DNA of 64,000 nucleotides from positions 372,001 through 436,000 of the forward strand of contig WEDG01000466.1 in assembly GCA_017591395.1 (NCBI GenBank), read 5' to 3'. Positions 34,430 through 46,100 of the stretch are shown here, one piece after another (the first letter of the stretch is position 1; each line of letters begins with the position of its first letter). Source of the stretch: Schistocephalus solidus. Lineage: Eukaryota; Platyhelminthes; Cestoda; Diphyllobothriidea; Diphyllobothriidae. A program made the position numbers and the translations under genes. The notes under the pieces were generated by a model that did no database searches, was not told where the DNA came from, and worked only from the letters and a program-made list of their open reading frames with translations.

Positions 34430-35400
34430 ATTTTCGATGCCTTGTAAGTCAACTGGAAACCTAGCTGGTTTTATAAAACATGAACTTCAGCTGGCCTCGT
34501 GACAAGTAGAAACAGCGCTGACTTTATGATGGTCAAGTTCTTCAGTGCAAAATTTTGAACGTGTTCGTTTAAATTACCAGCACTTTCTTCCTGTGAAGGA
34601 TCATTAATGCGCCTTATTTCACTATCCAAATTTTAAATGTACATGAATAACAGTTAGATCCGCTTTTGAGGTGGAGAAATAGTTCAACTTTTAACTCAGT
34701 TATCCGGTAATCGTTAGCTGGTCAGATTCTCCCCTAGCTGCTCGCTGTCCGCTCAGTATAATATTTTTGAAGATTAGTATGGCTCAAATAACGATTATCT
34801 TCGGCGAATATAATCAATTTTGTGGTGTTCAAGTCATTATCATATAATGAGCTTGCATGGAGCCTTACCTTGCAAAATATATCCGTTATAGACCAGATGA
34901 AAGGGCATCTGGTTTCGGACGAACAATGCGGGATTTTCAGTTGCGAGTCCTTCGCCAGGCATATCGCGGAGCCTCCAAGAACTGGTGTGACTTGTACTTG
35001 AAATAAATTATTCTAAGGACGTGTAAAAGTGTAGAGAAAACTTGACATTCCCGAGAAAATACTTACCTTAACCCAGTAATTGCCAAAATATTGCCTAGGG
35101 TAACTTGAGCCATCTACATCTTGACTTGTCTCTTAATCTGGGAAACATTTAAATGCGGACTCTTATGTCTGTGTGGCGAAGTTATGCTAACCCACTTCGC
35201 TTCAGGAGAATAGTTCCTCGTTACAGGTCAACCCTACAAAACACGCCTTGCGAGATACTGTTACGTTTTATCTAAAGATGTTTCAATTGGAATACAATGA
35301 ACATGATAAACCTCATTCAAAGCCCTTGTAGTCCTTGGGCTTCAGAGTCGATGTCAGACAATAGATATAAATAAAAATATGAGTTCCAAAAGGCAGATGA
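34430..35400. other. Intergenic, nothing recognised
   Basis: No supported gene. AT-rich. Confidence 0.4.
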
Positions 35401-35424
35401 AAAGAAGTGGAAGAAGAAGAAGAA

Positions 35425-35475
35425 GAGACAATAATCGGCCGTTTTGGATTCAGACTCAAGCCCCTCATCAGAGAC
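35425..35475 (-). ncRNA. Degenerate hammerhead-like motif, minus strand
   Basis: On the minus strand: GTCTCTGATGAGGGGCTTG, AGTCTGAATCC, AAAACGGCCG. The CTGATGA box is perfect and the stem II arms resemble those at 58772-58789. GAAA reads AAAA and GTC reads GGC, so it is inactive. A (GAA)n-type tract lies just before it (35411-35430). Confidence 0.4.
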
Positions 35476-35879
35476 AGCTTTCAGAACCGAAGTTTACAGA
35501 TGCTAGGCTAATAACTACTTAAGGTATCAGCTCGTGGAAGACGTCCCTTGTCGTCAAACTGTGTGACAAGAGGAGTATAATGAAGCTGTATACAATGAGA
35601 ATATCATAATATAGAGCGTTTTTCGAAAATTTACGTCACTCATTAAGGCTTAACACCTACTCCTAGTTAGACCTATATGTTTTAAAGAAAGAAATGTCCA
35701 TGAGATGGTCGTTTCGCAAACGGCTGCCTCAATCAAAATATTTAAGATTTTACGTATATATTTTTGAAGATCGTACATTTGAACCAGATGGTACTTCTGA
35801 TGATAAACGGTTGATATGCTATTCAGAAACCTGGTTTCAATTCGAAAAGTTTACTTAAGTAGAATTTTAAAATGAATTA

Positions 35880-36020
35880 ATGTGCACCATAATCTCAAGA
35901 TACATCCGTCATGGCAAGAGGCCAGCTTTCGAACGAGATTCCTTCAGCCACCTTCAAAAAATCATAATGTAACAACGGCTACTTAATTAGTATGAATTTT
36001 TCGATGGATTTTCGCTGCCC
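35880..36020. repeat. Dispersed repeat R1, copy 3 (distant)
   Basis: GCCAGCTTTCGAACGAGATT and TTAATTAGTATGAATTTTTC follow the order of R1 landmarks at 1375-1580 and 2232-2465, with more divergence. Confidence 0.35.
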
Positions 36021-37041
36021 TAATAGATAAAAATTTATTTTATAGAAAACATGTACAAAATTATAATTTTTTTACGCACATAGTAGCAAATGGGCTAGCT
36101 GTGCATTTGCATCATAAATGCAAGTAAATTTAAGTCATGCATTCAAACGCTTTGATATTTCGTATTTCCCTGCACACCTCTGGAACCACCTTAGTGTGCA
36201 CACTAAATATGGCCTGGAGTGAGAAATTCATTGTGCAAAAGAAAATATTTCCCAGGAATGGTAAAAACATGCAGATGCTTAATTTTTCCTAGGTTATTTG
36301 ACCTCTATAAATCAAAAGTGATTGGGCAGTTCAGTCGCTTGGTGTTTTCGTAGTGTTTTTCATCAAGTTTCTCTGCAATTTCATCAGCAATAAACGGCTT
36401 GATTAAAGATCATCTTTTTGTTCACCGCGCGACCGCTAACCTATTGCATTTATTTCCTCACGATTTTTAATCCAAGCCATAAAGTATCTGATAGGAGGGG
36501 GAGCTCTCCAGAGCCCTAGGTGCGCCTTCCTCGCGTTTCAAAAAAAACAGGGATTCCGAAGGTAGAACTTGTGACGACAGTACGCACAACAGTCACATGT
36601 CATCCCGGAACAGTTGAATGGATAGGAGAAACGTCTCAGCGACTGCCATTCTTCGTCCTGGCACAACTGGTGTCGTTAAGGGTGGTGTGGGTGTAAGTCA
36701 ACGTAAGGCACCTCTCGACTGCGTTCATAGGGGTGATTATGATCACCTCATAGCCTGCGTTGGGACTGACACTGGTCAAGAATTTGGCCACCGCTAAATT
36801 CGAACGTGCGCCTCTCTATGGCACCCACTTTCACGTACGCACCAGCCGCAATCGTCCGTGTGTGGCGCGACACTGAAGCCGAGACGCTTTATCTGCAGTT
36901 CGGCTAATCACATATTTCGCAACCGGCCAACGAACTCACTTCAGGGTGGACACGAACAGACTCGCGTTCAAAAGACTCAAACGTTTGCTCCGGCGTCGCC
37001 AACTGCGTGTCTCTTACCGGGCTGGCAGCTTAGCCAGTATA

Positions 37042-37183
37042 TTCTTCTTCTTCTTCTTCCTCCTCCTTCTCCTCCTCATTATCCTCCTCCTCTTCCTCCT
37101 CCTCCTCCTCCTCCTCCTTTTTCTCCTCCTCTTCCTCCTCCTCCTCCTCCTCCTGCTCCACCTCCTCCTCCTCTATCGCTCTC
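37042..37183. repeat. (CTT)n/(CCT)n pyrimidine microsatellite
   Basis: About 140 bases of TTC and CTC triplets. It produces artificial leucine-, proline- and serine-rich frames, including a 186-codon one at 36858-37418, which I reject as a gene. Confidence 0.9.
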
Positions 37184-37469
37184 TCCTATCTATCTAACTT
37201 CTCTGCTTGCTTCTCGGAAATTGAGCGGATATTGTACTTTGTACAAAAAAACTGGAAAAAAATATTTCGAGCGAGTTGGCAGCCAAAGCGAGAGCACGTA
37301 TCCGGCGTCGCGGGAGCGGCGTAGTGAGAGACTACTCCGATCAATGGCTGTTGAAATCGGATTTAAGCACTTGGTAACCGTAAACAAGCCGGAAATGGCT
37401 ACGCAGCATCTCATTTGACCCAGTTCTGGACGTACAGAACAAACAGATATAGAGTAATTATTGGTTTAT

Positions 37470-37865
37470 ACATATTTGAATAATCAATTTGACCCACTTG
37501 TGAAAACTTCGGCGGACGCTGTCAGATACAAATCCAAGATAGCAAGGGAAGGCTTTAGTACAATCCAGTTGAGCTAAGAGGCTCCACTGCGAGCCATGAG
37601 TTTTATGAGACTTGGGTTAGGTAACCTGCTATCTTATAGTTATTTGGAGGATTCTAATACAGCCAATGCCCTAGCCAATTGAGCTATGAGGCCCCTAACT
37701 CGTAGTCATCTGTTTCAGTTGACTTACCCCAAGTATGATTGAACTCACGGCTACCGGTGGGGGGCTTATAGATCAATTGGCTAGAGCGTTGGCTGTGCTA
37801 ACGTCTCTCTCCTGCTGTCGTGGGTTCGTATCCGACCGAGCGCATTAATAAACTTCTCATAAGAT
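37470..37865. repeat. SINE-B cluster (two minus copies, one plus copy)
   Basis: SINE-B is a second tRNA-derived repeat. A minus-strand copy at 37475-37590 has the tail TTTGACCCACTTGTGAAAAC and head CCAGTTGAGCTAAGAGGC. A minus-strand head is at 37655-37695 (CTAGCCAATTGAGCTATGAG). The plus-strand copy at 37763-37865 has box A-like TAGATCAATTGGCTAGAGCG and box B-like GTGGGTTCGTATCC. The anticodon arm is too irregular for a working tRNA gene. Confidence 0.6.
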
Positions 37866-38195
37866 AATAGAAATACATTTTTAAGTTTTTATTTTTCACC
37901 TGTTAGGAAAGCGTTCAATCTTTTCGATAGTTTCGCAATTTGTTCCGCTTTTTAATTTGTGAGCCTATGTTCTTGTTTTGAGACAGGGTACTGTTGTATT
38001 TCAGATTCAAATGACATAGCAAGTGTCATTTATCAACAGAATTATCTTAAGAGAATTCACGGTTTGTTTGAGGTCCGACTTTGATTAGTAAATAGTTGAC
38101 CATTGTCCCCAGGTTTTTATAAACGGCTATTAAACCAATCTGGTCAAAGTGAACCCTAAAATCTATTCATTCATTCAGCTGGTGAACGTGCAACT

Positions 38196-38203
38196 ACCTA
38201 GAG
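38196..38203. repeat. Target site duplication of hAT copy A, left
   Basis: ACCTAGAG, repeated exactly at 39039-39046. Eight bases is the duplication length of hAT transposons. Confidence 0.85.
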
Positions 38204-39038
38204 CAGGGGTCGACACACTTTTTGGTCTACTAGGCCATTTCAAGAGGTCAAGAAAGACACACTAGGCCAGAAGAAACAAGGTAACCAAGGAAATGTTCAA
38301 AAATATTCAAAAATACAGTACGATCAATGGGAAACATGATGTTGCATGCTCTTAGAGACAGGAGTTCAGCAACATAATGTCATTAAGGCGATTGTCAGTG
38401 AGCTGAAAGCGCAGCTTGTTCTTACAAAACTTCATTTTGGAGAACGGCTGCTCGCACGAATAAGTGGTGCCAAAACATTGCGATCAAAGGCTAGGCACGG
38501 GCTAACAACATTTTAAACTGAGCATGTGGCAGCTGACGGTAGAAGTCAATGAGAGAAGTGTAAGAAGTAAACTTGGACAAATGAACGTCCGAAGCCTGCA
38601 GCTAAATCCACTCCAATTGCACATCAGATGGGCGTCGTTATAGGGAATGTCAAAAGGAGTGCTGAAAATCTTGAACTCTTGCGAATGAGAACGCACATCA
38701 GTGAAGCGCGAAGATAATTCATTCCGCAGGGTTGACAGCACACTGATGCATTCTTCGGTGTCAACGCGGGCTGCATCACATTGGGTGAGGTGCGGGAAAT
38801 GGGCCTAGTCGCCCTTATACAGCTGTTTCTCCCACATAATCAGCTTTGCTTCGAATGTCCGCACGTGGGCTTCCATGTTCGTGATGAGCTCATCACATCC
38901 TTGAAGCTTCCGGTTAAGTTCCTTAAGGTGAGAGCTGATTAGGCCGGATCCAACAATAAATAACAAGGGGGCGTTAGGCCGGACTGGAATACTAGCTAGG
39001 CCGTATCTGGCCTAAAGACCGGAGTTTGCCGACCTCTG
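38204..39038 (-). mobile_element. hAT-family transposon copy A, short, with intact ends
   Basis: An 835-base element bounded by the exact 8-base duplication ACCTAGAG. Terminal inverted repeats are CAGGGGTCGACACACT (left) and, read inwards from the right, CAGAGGTCGGCAAACT. This is the terminal sequence type of the hAT-Charlie group. The minus strand encodes a worn C-terminal part of the transposase with one TAG: SSHLKELNRKLQGCDELIT, AHVRTFEAKLIMWEKQLY, then LSTLRNELSSRFTDV and FSTPFDIPY. After frameshifts come an SLIDFYRQLPHA segment and FGTTYSCEQPFSKMKF, the hAT dimerisation region. The N-terminal zinc finger and the catalytic core are absent, so it is non-autonomous. Confidence 0.85.
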
Positions 39039-39046
39039 ACCTAGAG
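39039..39046. repeat. Target site duplication of hAT copy A, right
   Basis: ACCTAGAG, identical to 38196-38203. Confidence 0.85.
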
Positions 39047-39130
39047 GATGGGGTCGGAACTGTCGTAAGCCCGAATCTCTGACACCCACAACCCCCTCCC
39101 TGCAACATGCACGTTAGGATTTTCCCCTGC

Positions 39131-40074
39131 TGCGCTCCAGCCTAACGCCCCCCTAGTTATTTAGTGTTGGATCCGGCCTAAGTAAAGTGTAGCGGTTTTG
39201 TTCCCCTTCGTTACCGCTGGTTGCAGCTCAAGCTGTGGCTCGTGTTTATTTTTAGAACTGATGTCAGACGCTTGTAGGAAACAGAAGCGCCTGACCGGGG
39301 AGGGATGATAAGTGTTGTGTTGTAAACAAGTTCACTCTCTGGCCTCGGCTTCATTCACCGGGGTCAAGGCGTGTGTTGTGCGCACGTGTCTGTGCATTAG
39401 AAGCAAAGCTGATTCTATGGGAGAAACAGCTGTATAAGGGGGACTATGTCGATTTCCCGCATCCCCGCCCAATGTGATGCAGCCTTCGTTGACACCGAAG
39501 AATGCATCAGTGTGCTGTCAACCCTGCGGAATGAATTATCTTCGCGCTTCACTGATGTGCGTTCTCATTCGCAAGAGTTCAAGATTTTCAGCACTCCTTT
39601 TGACATTCCCTATAACGACGCCCATCTGATGTGCAATTGGAGTGGATTTAGCTGCAGGCTTCGGACGTTCATTTGTCCAAGTTTACTTCTTGCACTTCTC
39701 TCATTGACTTCTACCGTCAGCTGCCACATGCTCAGTTTAAAATGTTGTTAGCCCGTGCCTAGCCTTTGATCGCAATGTTTTGGCACCACTTATTCGTGCG
39801 AGCAGCCGTTCTCCAAAATGAAGTTTTGTAAGAACAAGCTGCGCTTTCAGCTCACTGACAATCACCTTAATGACATTATGTTGCTGAACTCCTCATCATT
39901 CGAACCTGATATTGTATCTGTCTCTAAGAGCATGCAACATCATGTTTCCCATTGATCGTACTGTATTTTTGAATATTTTTGAACATTTCCTTGGTTACCT
40001 TGTTTCTTCTGGCCTAGTGTGTCTTCTTGACCTCCTGAACTGGCCTTGTAGTTCGAAAAGTTTGCCGACCCCTG
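39131..40074 (+). mobile_element. hAT-family transposon copy B, inverted relative to copy A
   Basis: Plus-strand copy of the same transposase C-terminal region: the 39490-39970 part is almost identical to the reverse complement of 38300-38770. Its right end, AGTTTGCCGACCCCTG at 40059-40074, is a good hAT terminus. A matching left terminus is not seen; copy B instead begins with a segment related to the inner right end of copy A (CCTAACGCCCCCCTAGTTAT). Decoding gives LSTLRNELSSRFTDV and FSTPFDIPY, then after frameshifts FGTTYSCEQPFSKMKF and LRFQLTDNHLNDIMLLN. Several frameshifts and stops make it inactive. Confidence 0.75.
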
Positions 40075-40189
40075 GCTTAGGAAATCCTGCTTGGACAGTC
40101 AGCTTACTGTATCAGAATCGGTGGATTCCATAGGCCGCAAATAGCTGGGCAGGTAACTTGACCCAAGTGTGATTAAACTCCTGCCTCCC

Positions 40190-40310
40190 TGTGGGGCCTC
40201 ATACCTTAAGCGGCTAAAGCGTTGGTTGTACAAACGCCTTCCCCTTGCTGGCACTTTCTTGTATCCCACCGAGGCCAACGAGATTTAATAAGTGGGTCAA
40301 ATGAATTTAA
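40190..40310 (+). repeat. SINE-B copy
   Basis: GGGGCCTCATACCTTAAGCG, GCTAAAGCGTTGGTTGTAC, a TGTATCCCACCGAGGCC box B region, and the end AATAAGTGGGTCAAATG. Same layout as 37763-37865. Confidence 0.55.
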
Positions 40311-40744
40311 TGAGTTAGAAGTCGTGTTACGCAGGCTAGTCGGTATCCAAAACTTACTGTATGACCATTAGGAAATCACCAGGTGGTGAGGCCACTACGT
40401 TGATTTTGCCATCCCTCTCTTGTCGTTTGACTACAACAGCTGTTCACTTGTTGTCGTGCTTTACTCATCTATGATTTTGGACTCCTCCAAGAGTCTGGAA
40501 ACGCAGACTACTACACCTAGTGTTCCAGTGATCGCGCACTCCCCCTCGTTGTGAGCCGAACCTTCGAATCGCAAATTCACCTCCGTTCAAAAAGTCAGAA
40601 TTTGCCAGAACCGAATCGAGGCGAATGCTTGCATTCCAGGTGTTTGTATAAGTAAAGAGGGAGAAGCAGGCTGTTTGATCACCGGAACAGTTTCTTTGTT
40701 CAGCTGAACTTTCGAACTTACTCGAGCCAAGTGGGGCAACAAAT

Positions 40745-41100
40745 GAAAGCCTTCTATGGCCGCCTAAACACGATTGGGGAATAGGAGCCGCTTCACTCAC
40801 CTTAACTAGGCAGCCTTGTGCTAAATATCAGGACTACTAAATCTTCCGTGTCTTAACCCTTACACTAACCCTAAAATTAAATTGAGCGTTAACCCTTATC
40901 ATAAATCCTACAGATAAAACGAACCCAAACCTTAATCCTTAATATAGTTCTGACCATAACCCTACCACTTACCTTAACCTAATCGTTAAACATAACACTC
41001 GCTTAAATCTCAAGCTTATATTCCCTGGAATTGGGCCAAAAGTCACATGTACTGTGGGTAGTTCCTATGACCGTGTCTTGTTCAGGCAAAAATGCATGGC
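40745..41100. repeat. MITE-like element with inverted ends and telomere-like core
   Basis: The left end (about 40750-40795: ATGGCCGCCTAAACACGATT, GGAATAGGAGCCGC) is an inverted match to the right end (about 41048-41092: GTACTGTGGGTAGTTCCTAT, CGTGTCTTGTTCAGG). Between them, 40850-41010 is a run of degenerate CCCTAA/CCTTAA units. A related left end is at 41325-41370. Confidence 0.5.
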
Positions 41101-41319
41101 ATTCCTACCAAAACCGGCAGCAGATAAGGCGAGTTTTAATGACTTCGAAATCGTGCTATGCATGCTAGTGGGATGAAGCAAGGATTCCCAGAACATGCTT
41201 CCCTTTACCATCACCTACGCATCGGCAATTACGGGGTGAAATATAGAGTAACTCCATGTGTTGCGGTACATGAGTACATGAGCTCAACTCTCGAAAGCTC
41301 AGGGCTTTCGATGGTAAGG

Positions 41320-41450
41320 ATGCCTCGAATGGCCGCCTAAACAGGACACGTGAAAAGGAACCGCCCACAATACGTGTGGCTTTGCGCTAAATCCCAAGGA
41401 AATTATATTTGGGAGTAAGGGATTAGTAGGGTTAAGTTAAGGGTTCAAGG
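41320..41450. repeat. Half copy of the telomere-core MITE-like element
   Basis: GAATGGCCGCCTAAACAGGA, ACGTGAAAAGGAACCGCCC, then GCGCTAAATCCC and G-strand telomere-like units GGATTAGTAGGGTTAAGTTA. Its first 45 bases are an inverted match to 41048-41092. Confidence 0.5.
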
Positions 41451-43100
41451 AGATTTCCAAACTCTTCGCACTCTCTGCTGCTGCTTGACGTTTAGATCCT
41501 ACCAAGACACTGACGATCCCAAAAATACAAACATTTATTTGAATCATTCTAAGTTTCCGTCTCTCACAGCAGTAAACTAAGAACAAGCACATTCTCCCCA
41601 ACGATTCCTTGTCAGTCAGAGCTACTTATGTATACACCAAGTCAGCATGCTTTCGAGTATTGTTCATTCTCCCAGGCACAGGTCCTGAGTAGTAAGTGTC
41701 TCTGTTCCAACTTTCACGAACGGTAAACCACACTAAAGGATGCCATTACTGGAAACCTCAAAGTACAGATAAAGTTTTGAAACGATCGTTTTAATTTCGG
41801 AGCAAATCAAGGCTGAAAATGAGGTTTTTTGTTAGACATAATTAATTGTTATCTATTTAAGTGAATATGCTTTTACCCGTTATGCTTGGCATTTTTAGAA
41901 ACCCAGGTTTCGAGTTCTGATAGTTTATCAGACTACTACACAACCACCATAGGTTTCGTTGATGCAAATTTGGTTTCGGAAACGTTTTGGGTGTTTTTTT
42001 CCAGACCAGTGCCGGTTATAATATAAAATACGCTTTTCGTCCCACGTCACTATTCGATCAATAAATTGATTTTCAGTTTCACAGAGTAAGAGAGAGAGCG
42101 ATGGAGATGGAGAGTGCATTGAACAGATTTCAAAACGCTGAACTGAGCTCATGTGAGACCCATACATCGAGTTTTTCACCTTTGCAATTTGCATCGGATG
42201 GTCGGACATCGTTGAAATAATGTCGTAAAGTGCCTGCGACATTTATCTGACACTTTGACTTGGGTTTACTTAAATAGTTGCTTTCAAAAGTTTAGTTTCC
42301 AGAGCACATTACCATACTTTTTCTTCTTCTTCTTCTTCTTCTTCAGGGTAAGCCTTGCCACCACGGAATGTTTGAAACACCATCGTACTGTCCGATCATT
42401 TTTGAACCCTTCTCCCCTTACTCTGTTGATCAGTACAGGGCCGACTACCTCTACACGGACCTTCCGTTTCCGCTCGATTTGGTGCGCGTAAGCTTTTGAT
42501 AGTCGTGAACCTACCAAGCTTAAAACTGGAATTTTTATTAGAAACCACGTGTAGGCGCTGGGGAAACACTACTCAGTCGAACCCCTTGGGACTGTCGTAT
42601 GAATTGTCATATACTTGGCGCAACACATTTCAGTTAGTACCCGTTCACAGAGTAGAATAAATAAATTGGTAGATTTTTGTAAAAAAAATAGCATAAGCAT
42701 TGGAAATTTTGGAAAGACAGACATTGCAGGCTTGCTGTAGGTTTTACTGGTGATACTTTCACTTAGGGAAGTCAGTTGCTCCTGATAGGTGAATTAATCG
42801 AGCTTATCCTTCAGGCCAACCAGCTTGTCGACCGTGCTAATGTAATGCTTTTTATCCTCATCATATGAATTTGCTGACGATTATAGGAATTTAATTAGCT
42901 TTCTTTTGCTACCAGCTGTGAGGCATAAAAATTCCTCCTCAAAACATGCACTAGAGAAACCACTTTGGCGACTTCATACGCGCACACACACACACCTAAA
43001 AGTGACTAACTTCAAGGTATTCTTGTGCCTCCGATTAAAACTGCGCAGCGCTTATTGGATGCCGTGAGGGCGCCAGAATACAAAGCCCACGACTAACGTA
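41451..43100. other. Region upstream of LAP-A, few features
   Basis: Contains a (TTC)n tract at 42317-42344 and a short (CA)n tract near 42978-42994. No other supported gene or repeat. The last part is presumably the LAP-A promoter region. Confidence 0.4.
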
Positions 43101-43108
43101 AGCACACA

Positions 43109-43114
43109 TATATA
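43109..43114 (+). promoter_or_regulatory. TATA-like box of LAP-A
   Basis: TATATA 63 bases before the ATG at 43178. Position fits a transcription start around 43140. Supported by the similar TATAAA before LAP-B. Confidence 0.45.
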
Positions 43115-43177
43115 GGTTCAATTAAAGGTCCCAGGTGACAGCGCTAACCGGAGTAAAAGCGGAGTAAAGGCGTGGTC

Positions 43178-46100
43178 ATGTTTCAGTTGATCTTTCTACT
43201 CTTGTTTACTTGGCAGTGCAGCGGAGAGGAGAGTGTCCCAGATATTAGGAAGACTCTCAAAGCCGCCACAAGAGATGACATCCTGTCTGCTAACTACGAC
43301 GTTGTCGTTTTCTTGAACGATGATATTTTCAACCTGCAGGACGAATTTAAGAAACTCGGTGACGCCCTCGTGCAATACAATGGGGTAGGTAAACAGTCGT
43401 GGACGGACACTGCCCTCATAAATTTTTCTTAAATTATGAGAATAGTTCAATTAGGTATTACCATTCCTATGCATTCCGATTTATAAGGCGAGAGAATAAA
43501 TCTAGAAAGTTCCGCATCCATACGGGCTCTTGACATTTTCATAGTCTACGCAGTGAAATTAATTATATTTAGGGTCATTTTATTGTAGTTTCTTGACAGT
43601 AATCTGATCGTATATCGCATAAAACTTATAGACCTCTCAAACTGTCCTTTTAACTGTATTGTTTTTTGTGGGTGTTCTTTATGTACCATCTCCTTTCGGG
43701 CATCTTATGATAAATTGTAATTTTGAATGATGATACCCCGTCTGTAAAACTGAGCAATAGAACAGTTCTCTGCACGTGAGCAAAACGCAGAAATGTGATG
43801 GTGATTTTACAGTAGGTTTGGAATGGCAAATATTATATTGTACGGACATGGTACACTTAAAAGAGGTTTCTGGTTCCACCGTCCGGTGTATATGGAACAG
43901 ACGAATATGGCTATGGCTTTTGGATAGTCAACGCTCTAACCATCTGAGCTATGCGACCTTGAACGAGAGTTTAATTAACATTTGGCTCAGTTACCTGCCA
44001 ACCCTACTGCAACGCATAGACTCCACCAATTCTGGTAGAAGGGACAACCACCAGAGAAAACCTTCATAAAACAAACATAAACAAACATAAACAACACAGA
44101 TGATAAGTAGCCTAACGCATGTTGCCGCATAGTTTACTGAAGGCAGTTGGCTGCTTATTTTCCTGGGTTGGATCAGTTTACTTGTACCGTCTGTTTCAAG
44201 GGAATGTACAATTTCCTTTACGGCAAACTTATAGACTCTCTATCCTGTAATTATTGTTCTTCCTGGAATTATTTGCCCAGCTGCTCCTTGGAATTTTTTT
44301 AAATGATCCTACAACTAAGCAAGCCAGGTGTAAGCTTAAATTCGTTTTTTTAGCTGGATTCTACAACTCCCAACTGGATGCAAGTGGTACCGTTCCTTCT
44401 CCATCCGAATAAAAGAATGGTAAGAAAACTGCATCAACCGAGATTACTTTGGTTTAAGAAGTTAACGCCGGAAATGCATGTGTAGCTTATAAAAATAAAG
44501 ATTTCATGTCAACCCATTGCTAAACGGATGAAATTATGTGATTAAACCTGTCTGCTACTGTACTTTGCAGATTTTCGCTCCAACGGGCAAGCTAAATACT
44601 GACATCTCAGACAGCCGGCAGATCTATGATACGGCGAAGGAGGCTGCGAAATTGTACGTCACTCCTCTCCTTAAATTTTGCAATCAGCCCCATTAATTAG
44701 AAATATTACTGTCTGTCCTGACATCGACCAGATTATTGCATGAGCCTGCAGTTTTAAGAATCTGCTCTATTTACTCTATCCCTTCGCTCTTTGCTGTTGT
44801 ATAATAGGCATTTTTTTATCCATTCGAACTCGGTATCCCGTTAAAACTCGGATGGTATTGACTGCTAATAAAGTTCATATTTTTTTGGTTTTTAGAGCCT
44901 TCTCCCTTAAGCTGCGAAAGCCGTTGTTTGTTTTGGGTCCGCTGAAATCCGCGGAAAAAGCCAACCACACGTGGATGAAGGCTGATTATCCAAAACTTCT
45001 AATGACCCTTGGTGCTCTACAAGGCTATTACATGGTAGGTTTCTCTGACGCTAGCTGAAACTCCGTGAAGTCAAGAAAGATTAAATTTTCCGAAAAAGTC
45101 GCACAAGTCGGCTTCCAAAAAGATAGTTACCATCTTGCGTAAACAAAGAAGAAGTAATGAGAAGAACCTTTAGGAGGACAAAAGTATATCTAGATCCCAA
45201 ACTTTTAGCAGCTTACGGGTTTCAGAGTTCATTTTTGAATAGGAGGCGATGTTTTTGGGAACCTAAGTGGGTCCAGCTTCTGCAAATGCCCTAGCTATTC
45301 AATATTATAGCCTTAAAAGAAAACTGTCTGTGTGAGTAAAGAATTTCATTTTACATGAATTCAGGTAACATCAAAAGACTACTTCTCAAACCTATTGGTT
45401 CGACTTGGTGTTGGTTAAAAAACATTGCTTGTGTTTTAAGACGCACTGTAATAAATTTATCTATTCATTTAACATTCCAAGGGACTGTTCGCAAAGCTCG
45501 AAGTAAGTGGTCCAGCAAAGTTAATAAAGCCCTAACCGCAGCTTCTTTTGACAGGCCGCTTTTACGTTAAGCAGTCCACCATGTAAGATGTGGCCTTGGC
45601 TAGGACCGGCAAAATGCACATATCGTGCATCTCATACGCGTATGCTGAAGTGAATTAGTCGCAATTGTTCATTTAAGATGCTGAATTTTGAACCTTGACT
45701 GCCAGCAACATATCCTCCCTGGGAATTACTCGAATCACTGGAATTCTAGGTAAGAGTTAGCCTGGGTCTTAGAATATTCCACGGGCCTGTACGCAGTCTG
45801 TATCATTAAAAAGTGTTTGCTAATTAACTTTTTGGTGGACTATAACGGTTTTTGTACTTAGTTAGATGAGGGACCACTATATGTGGTAGCAGATATCTTC
45901 TCGTATTGCAAGCAAATTGACCTGCGGCATAAATGTTTTGCACGCATTTAGCCCTATATCAAGCGTCAGCTGAACTACGCCCAACTAACCAAATACGACG
46001 TTATGGGAGTTGTCGGAGCCGACGAAGAATTCTTAGATATAGCTGGAGCGATCGAAATGGCGCGAATGGTGCATCGTGACACGTGTGCCTCGGATCCTGA

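Noticed and set aside
36858..37418. 186-codon open frame rich in proline, leucine and serine
   Set aside because: It is produced by the CTT/CCT microsatellite at 37042-37183. The flanks have no motif and all three frames of the tract stay open.
40850..41010. True chromosome end or recent telomere fusion
   Set aside because: The CCCTAA-type units are heavily degenerate, flanked on both sides by ordinary sequence, and repeated at other internal sites with the same borders.
43172..43177. Upstream start two codons before the LAP-A ATG
   Set aside because: The codon at 43172 is GTG. The ATG at 43178 aligns with the start of LAP-B and gives identical residue numbers for the catalytic residues.
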